Source: Candidatus Fermentibacterota bacterium (GTDB taxonomy: Bacteria; Fermentibacterota; Fermentibacteria; Fermentibacterales; Fermentibacteraceae). Taken from it: 54,091 nucleotides of DNA. The notes under the pieces are model-generated. The model was not told the DNA's origin, made no database searches, and saw nothing but the letters and a program-made list of their open reading frames with translations. The translations under genes were made by a program, and so were the position numbers. Location: NCBI GenBank assembly GCA_002748705.1, contig PDSZ01000050.1, positions 1 through 54,091 of the forward strand. Reading direction: 5' to 3'. Each line of letters opens with the position of its first letter. Positions within the stretch are counted from its first letter, which is position 1. Below are positions 52,710 through 54,091 of the stretch, in pieces.

Positions 52710-53399
52710 TTACTGCCCTGATGAATCTCCAGCACATTCAGTGGATGAACGAACATTGTCTTTTGTATCAATGTAGTCCTCAATATGCTCAAGCTTAACA
52801 TTGGGGACTTCATCTAACCTATTGTTTAACCAGTGTTTATGCTTGATACCTACAGTTACTGTTATTCTTTTCTCTCTGTTTGATTCTATCGTTTTTGTGA
52901 TTCGATTAAGAAACTCAATGTTCCAGATTTCTTTGACATTCCAGAATTCTGGAAAGAGTTTTGCCTGGTACTTCTCCCAAAGTATTTCCATCCAATGGTC
53001 GTATGCCCTTGATTGAAGTGAATGAAGCGATAGAGATTTAGCTTCAGATGCGGTTTCGAACAGTTTCTTCCTGAGCTTCCATCTGGCCAGGGATTCAGGA
53101 TCGGAATTAATCATCTCCATAACCTTCCTGTTTCTTTCTTCCTGCCTGTAACCTTCTTCTGTGGGTGGCTGGATCGGGATTACTTCAATTCCATTCTCAT
53201 ATGCATAAGGCAGGATCGCCTTCGGGTATTCCGGTTTGGAGTTGCATGTGGTTTTTCCGAATAACTGTTCCGGACTGAGTTCTGCACAGATAATGTCCGG
53301 TTTCGTTGCATGTATCAGTTCAACCAGTTTTGAAAGATTGAAAACTGGATCCACCAGGTGCAGTTCATGCTGTGTTCCTATGACAATCAGATTAGCCAA
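52710..53399 (-). CDS. TraB/Tiki-superfamily-like protein
   Basis: A 229-residue soluble protein. It begins LIVIGTQHELH, with the GTxH motif, followed by DIICAELSPEQL (conserved Glu) and, later, RITVTVGIKHKHWLNNRL, which fits the later Gly-x-x-H/R motif of the TraB/GumN/Tiki fold, a family of putative metallo-hydrolases. The central helical part is rich in Lys, Glu and Trp. TTG start with GAGG 8 bases upstream. The gene and its surroundings are AT-richer than the rest of the window, and a transposase remnant lies nearby, so it was probably acquired. Natural substrate unknown. Confidence 0.5.
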   Translation of the reverse strand: MANLIVIGTQHELHLVDPVFNLSKLVELIHATKPDIICAELSPEQLFGKTTCNSKPEYPKAILPYAYENGIEVIPIQPPTEEGYRQEERNRKVMEMINSDPESLARWKLRKKLFETASEAKSLSLHSLQSRAYDHWMEILWEKYQAKLFPEFWNVKEIWNIEFLNRITKTIESNREKRITVTVGIKHKHWLNNRLDEVPNVKLEHIEDYIDTKDNVRSSTECAGDSSGQ

Positions 53400-53821
53400 T
53401 ACAATAACCTCTTCTGCGGTTAACGCTCTTAATCATCAGACTGCGATAACCAGTTTTCCATCACCATATGGCAGTTCTACTGCATTCTGTCGTTCTACCT
53501 TAATCTGGATTATATCAGGCTTTCATTCTGTAATCAAGGATGTTAGGAGACTTAATGAGCTGCTCACCTGGATTTCTCATAAACACAATTGAAAAGGTCG
53601 TTTCAAAGTGTTATATCATATTTTAATCTAACAATGACACTCAAAAGAAACTGTCTGATCATGAATGCAAAGTGTCACTCCGATAATGGTCAGCTGTCTG
53701 AGGTGGCCTGGGTTGTCAAGAGAGAAAACCTCTCTGTTTAAGGTGGATTTCCTGCCTCTTTCTTCGGCCGCAACGGAGCGGAGGGCGTAGCCCGGAGCGG
53801 AGTGGCGGCCGGTTCGTTCTT
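53400..53821. other. AT-rich region next to an IS end
   Basis: About 420 bases with no credible gene. It contains TGACACT...AGTGTCA (7-base inverted repeat, about 53635-53673) and a GC-rich hairpin at the far end. This stretch separates the TraB-like gene from the IS3-type transposase and may include the IS terminus, which I could not place. Confidence 0.35.
53765..53811. repeat. GC-rich inverted repeat downstream of the transposase gene
   Basis: CGGCCGC (53765-53771) and GCGGCCG (53805-53811) pair around an inner sequence that contains GGAGCGGAG twice. It begins 10 bases past the transposase stop (minus strand) and contrasts with the AT-rich flank. It could be a terminator or part of the IS end. 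Confidence 0.5.
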
Positions 53822-54091
53822 TCATGCTGATTCTCTCTGATCTCTTCTGTAACCGTGGTATCTCTCTGCCGGTGTCTGCTTGTCCAGACTGGAATGTATC
53901 CTCTCGTTGTTGTAGAAATTTATGTACCGCTCGATGTTCGTGAGCGCATCGAAGTAGTCGCTGTATTCGTTCAGATAGACCTCTTCATACTTGACCGTCC
54001 GCCACAGGCGCTCAACCATGATGTTGTCGAAAGCTCTCCCTTTGCCGTCCATGCTGATCCTCACACCGGCTGACTTCAGACGGTCAGTAAA
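53822..54091 (-). CDS. IS3-family transposase (OrfB), C-terminal part, runs off the window
   Basis: About 89 residues of an rve-type integrase core. The text ISMDGKGRAFDNIMVERLWR contains the Asp-Asn... Glu spacing of the DDE end: the acidic Glu in NIMVERLWRTVKYEEVY is the third catalytic residue. It is followed by IERYINFYNNERIHSSLDKQ and TPAERYHG, the standard C-terminus of IS3-group OrfB. The frame stays open to the right edge, so the element continues outside the window. Confidence 0.92.
   Translation of the reverse strand, partial: FTDRLKSAGVRISMDGKGRAFDNIMVERLWRTVKYEEVYLNEYSDYFDALTNIERYINFYNNERIHSSLDKQTPAERYHGYRRDQRESA

Noticed and set aside
53635..53673. TGACACT/AGTGTCA as the end of the IS3-type element
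   Set aside because: The repeat is short, both copies are on the same side of the transposase, and the other end of the element is outside the window, so the boundary cannot be set.
53628..53825. A 65-residue minus-strand frame next to the IS3 transposase
   Set aside because: It runs through the GC-rich inverted repeat and an AT-rich gap, has no recognisable domain and overlaps the transposase end; it is most likely non-coding.
1..54091. CRISPR arrays, prophage genes, rRNA genes or a replication origin
   Set aside because: No regularly spaced direct repeats, phage structural genes, rRNA sequence or dnaA-box clusters were seen by eye.

Overview
The window looks like a chromosomal piece from an anaerobic, double-membrane (Gram-negative-type) bacterium, probably a member or relative of the FCB/candidate-phylum bacteria. 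I cannot name the lineage. The evidence for two membranes is a Kdo/Lpt lipopolysaccharide gene row, lipoproteins with lipoboxes, predicted beta-barrels and secreted proteins with C-terminal sorting-like beta domains. An NADH/ferredoxin-type flavin-FeS complex points to anaerobic redox metabolism. Two translation genes have an unusual flavour for a bacterium: a GatD of the type best known from Archaea, and an alanyl-tRNA synthetase that stops after the editing domain.

Layout. 1-6.1 kb: the end of a secreted FG-GAP/discoidin-like protein, tRNA-Arg(ACG), unknown envelope proteins and an OmpR-type two-component pair. 6.1-10.6 kb: a fused SecDF and two small envelope proteins. 10.8-16.7 kb: a three-gene NuoE/NuoF/NuoG-like complex whose large subunit also carries a GltD-type NADPH/FAD module. 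16.8-19.5 kb: a degenerate-receiver protein and, just upstream of it, a complete IS5/IS1182-type insertion sequence with 12-bp inverted ends.

19.5-29.9 kb, minus strand: a probable seven-gene unit. It runs from a putative metalloprotease through a lipoprotein, three large GT-C-like membrane proteins (two with TPR tails, one DUF2723) to an acyl-CoA carboxylase beta subunit and its biotin carrier. An intrinsic terminator lies inside the first codons of the second gene. 30.1-32.7 kb: a beta-CASP nuclease and a PorV-like outer-membrane protein. 32.7-40.3 kb: a tightly packed row kdsB-kdsA-kdsC-kdsD-acyltransferase-lptC-lptA-lptB-rpoN, most genes overlapping, which makes and exports Kdo-containing LPS. 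It is followed by gatD and an adenosine-specific kinase.

43.7-47.5 kb: a MaoC hotdog protein, then an epimerase-like reductase, a serine palmitoyltransferase-like enzyme and a GNAT-like protein matching the three-enzyme bacterial ceramide pathway (CerR, Spt, bCerS). 47.5-50.6 kb: short AlaRS, a tiny ORF and an M42 aminopeptidase. 50.8-54.1 kb: a frameshifted beta-propeller lipoprotein, a methyltransferase, an AT-richer segment with a TraB/Tiki-like gene, and the tail of an IS3-type transposase at the right edge.

All functional calls come from reading translated sequence and motifs; no database search was run.
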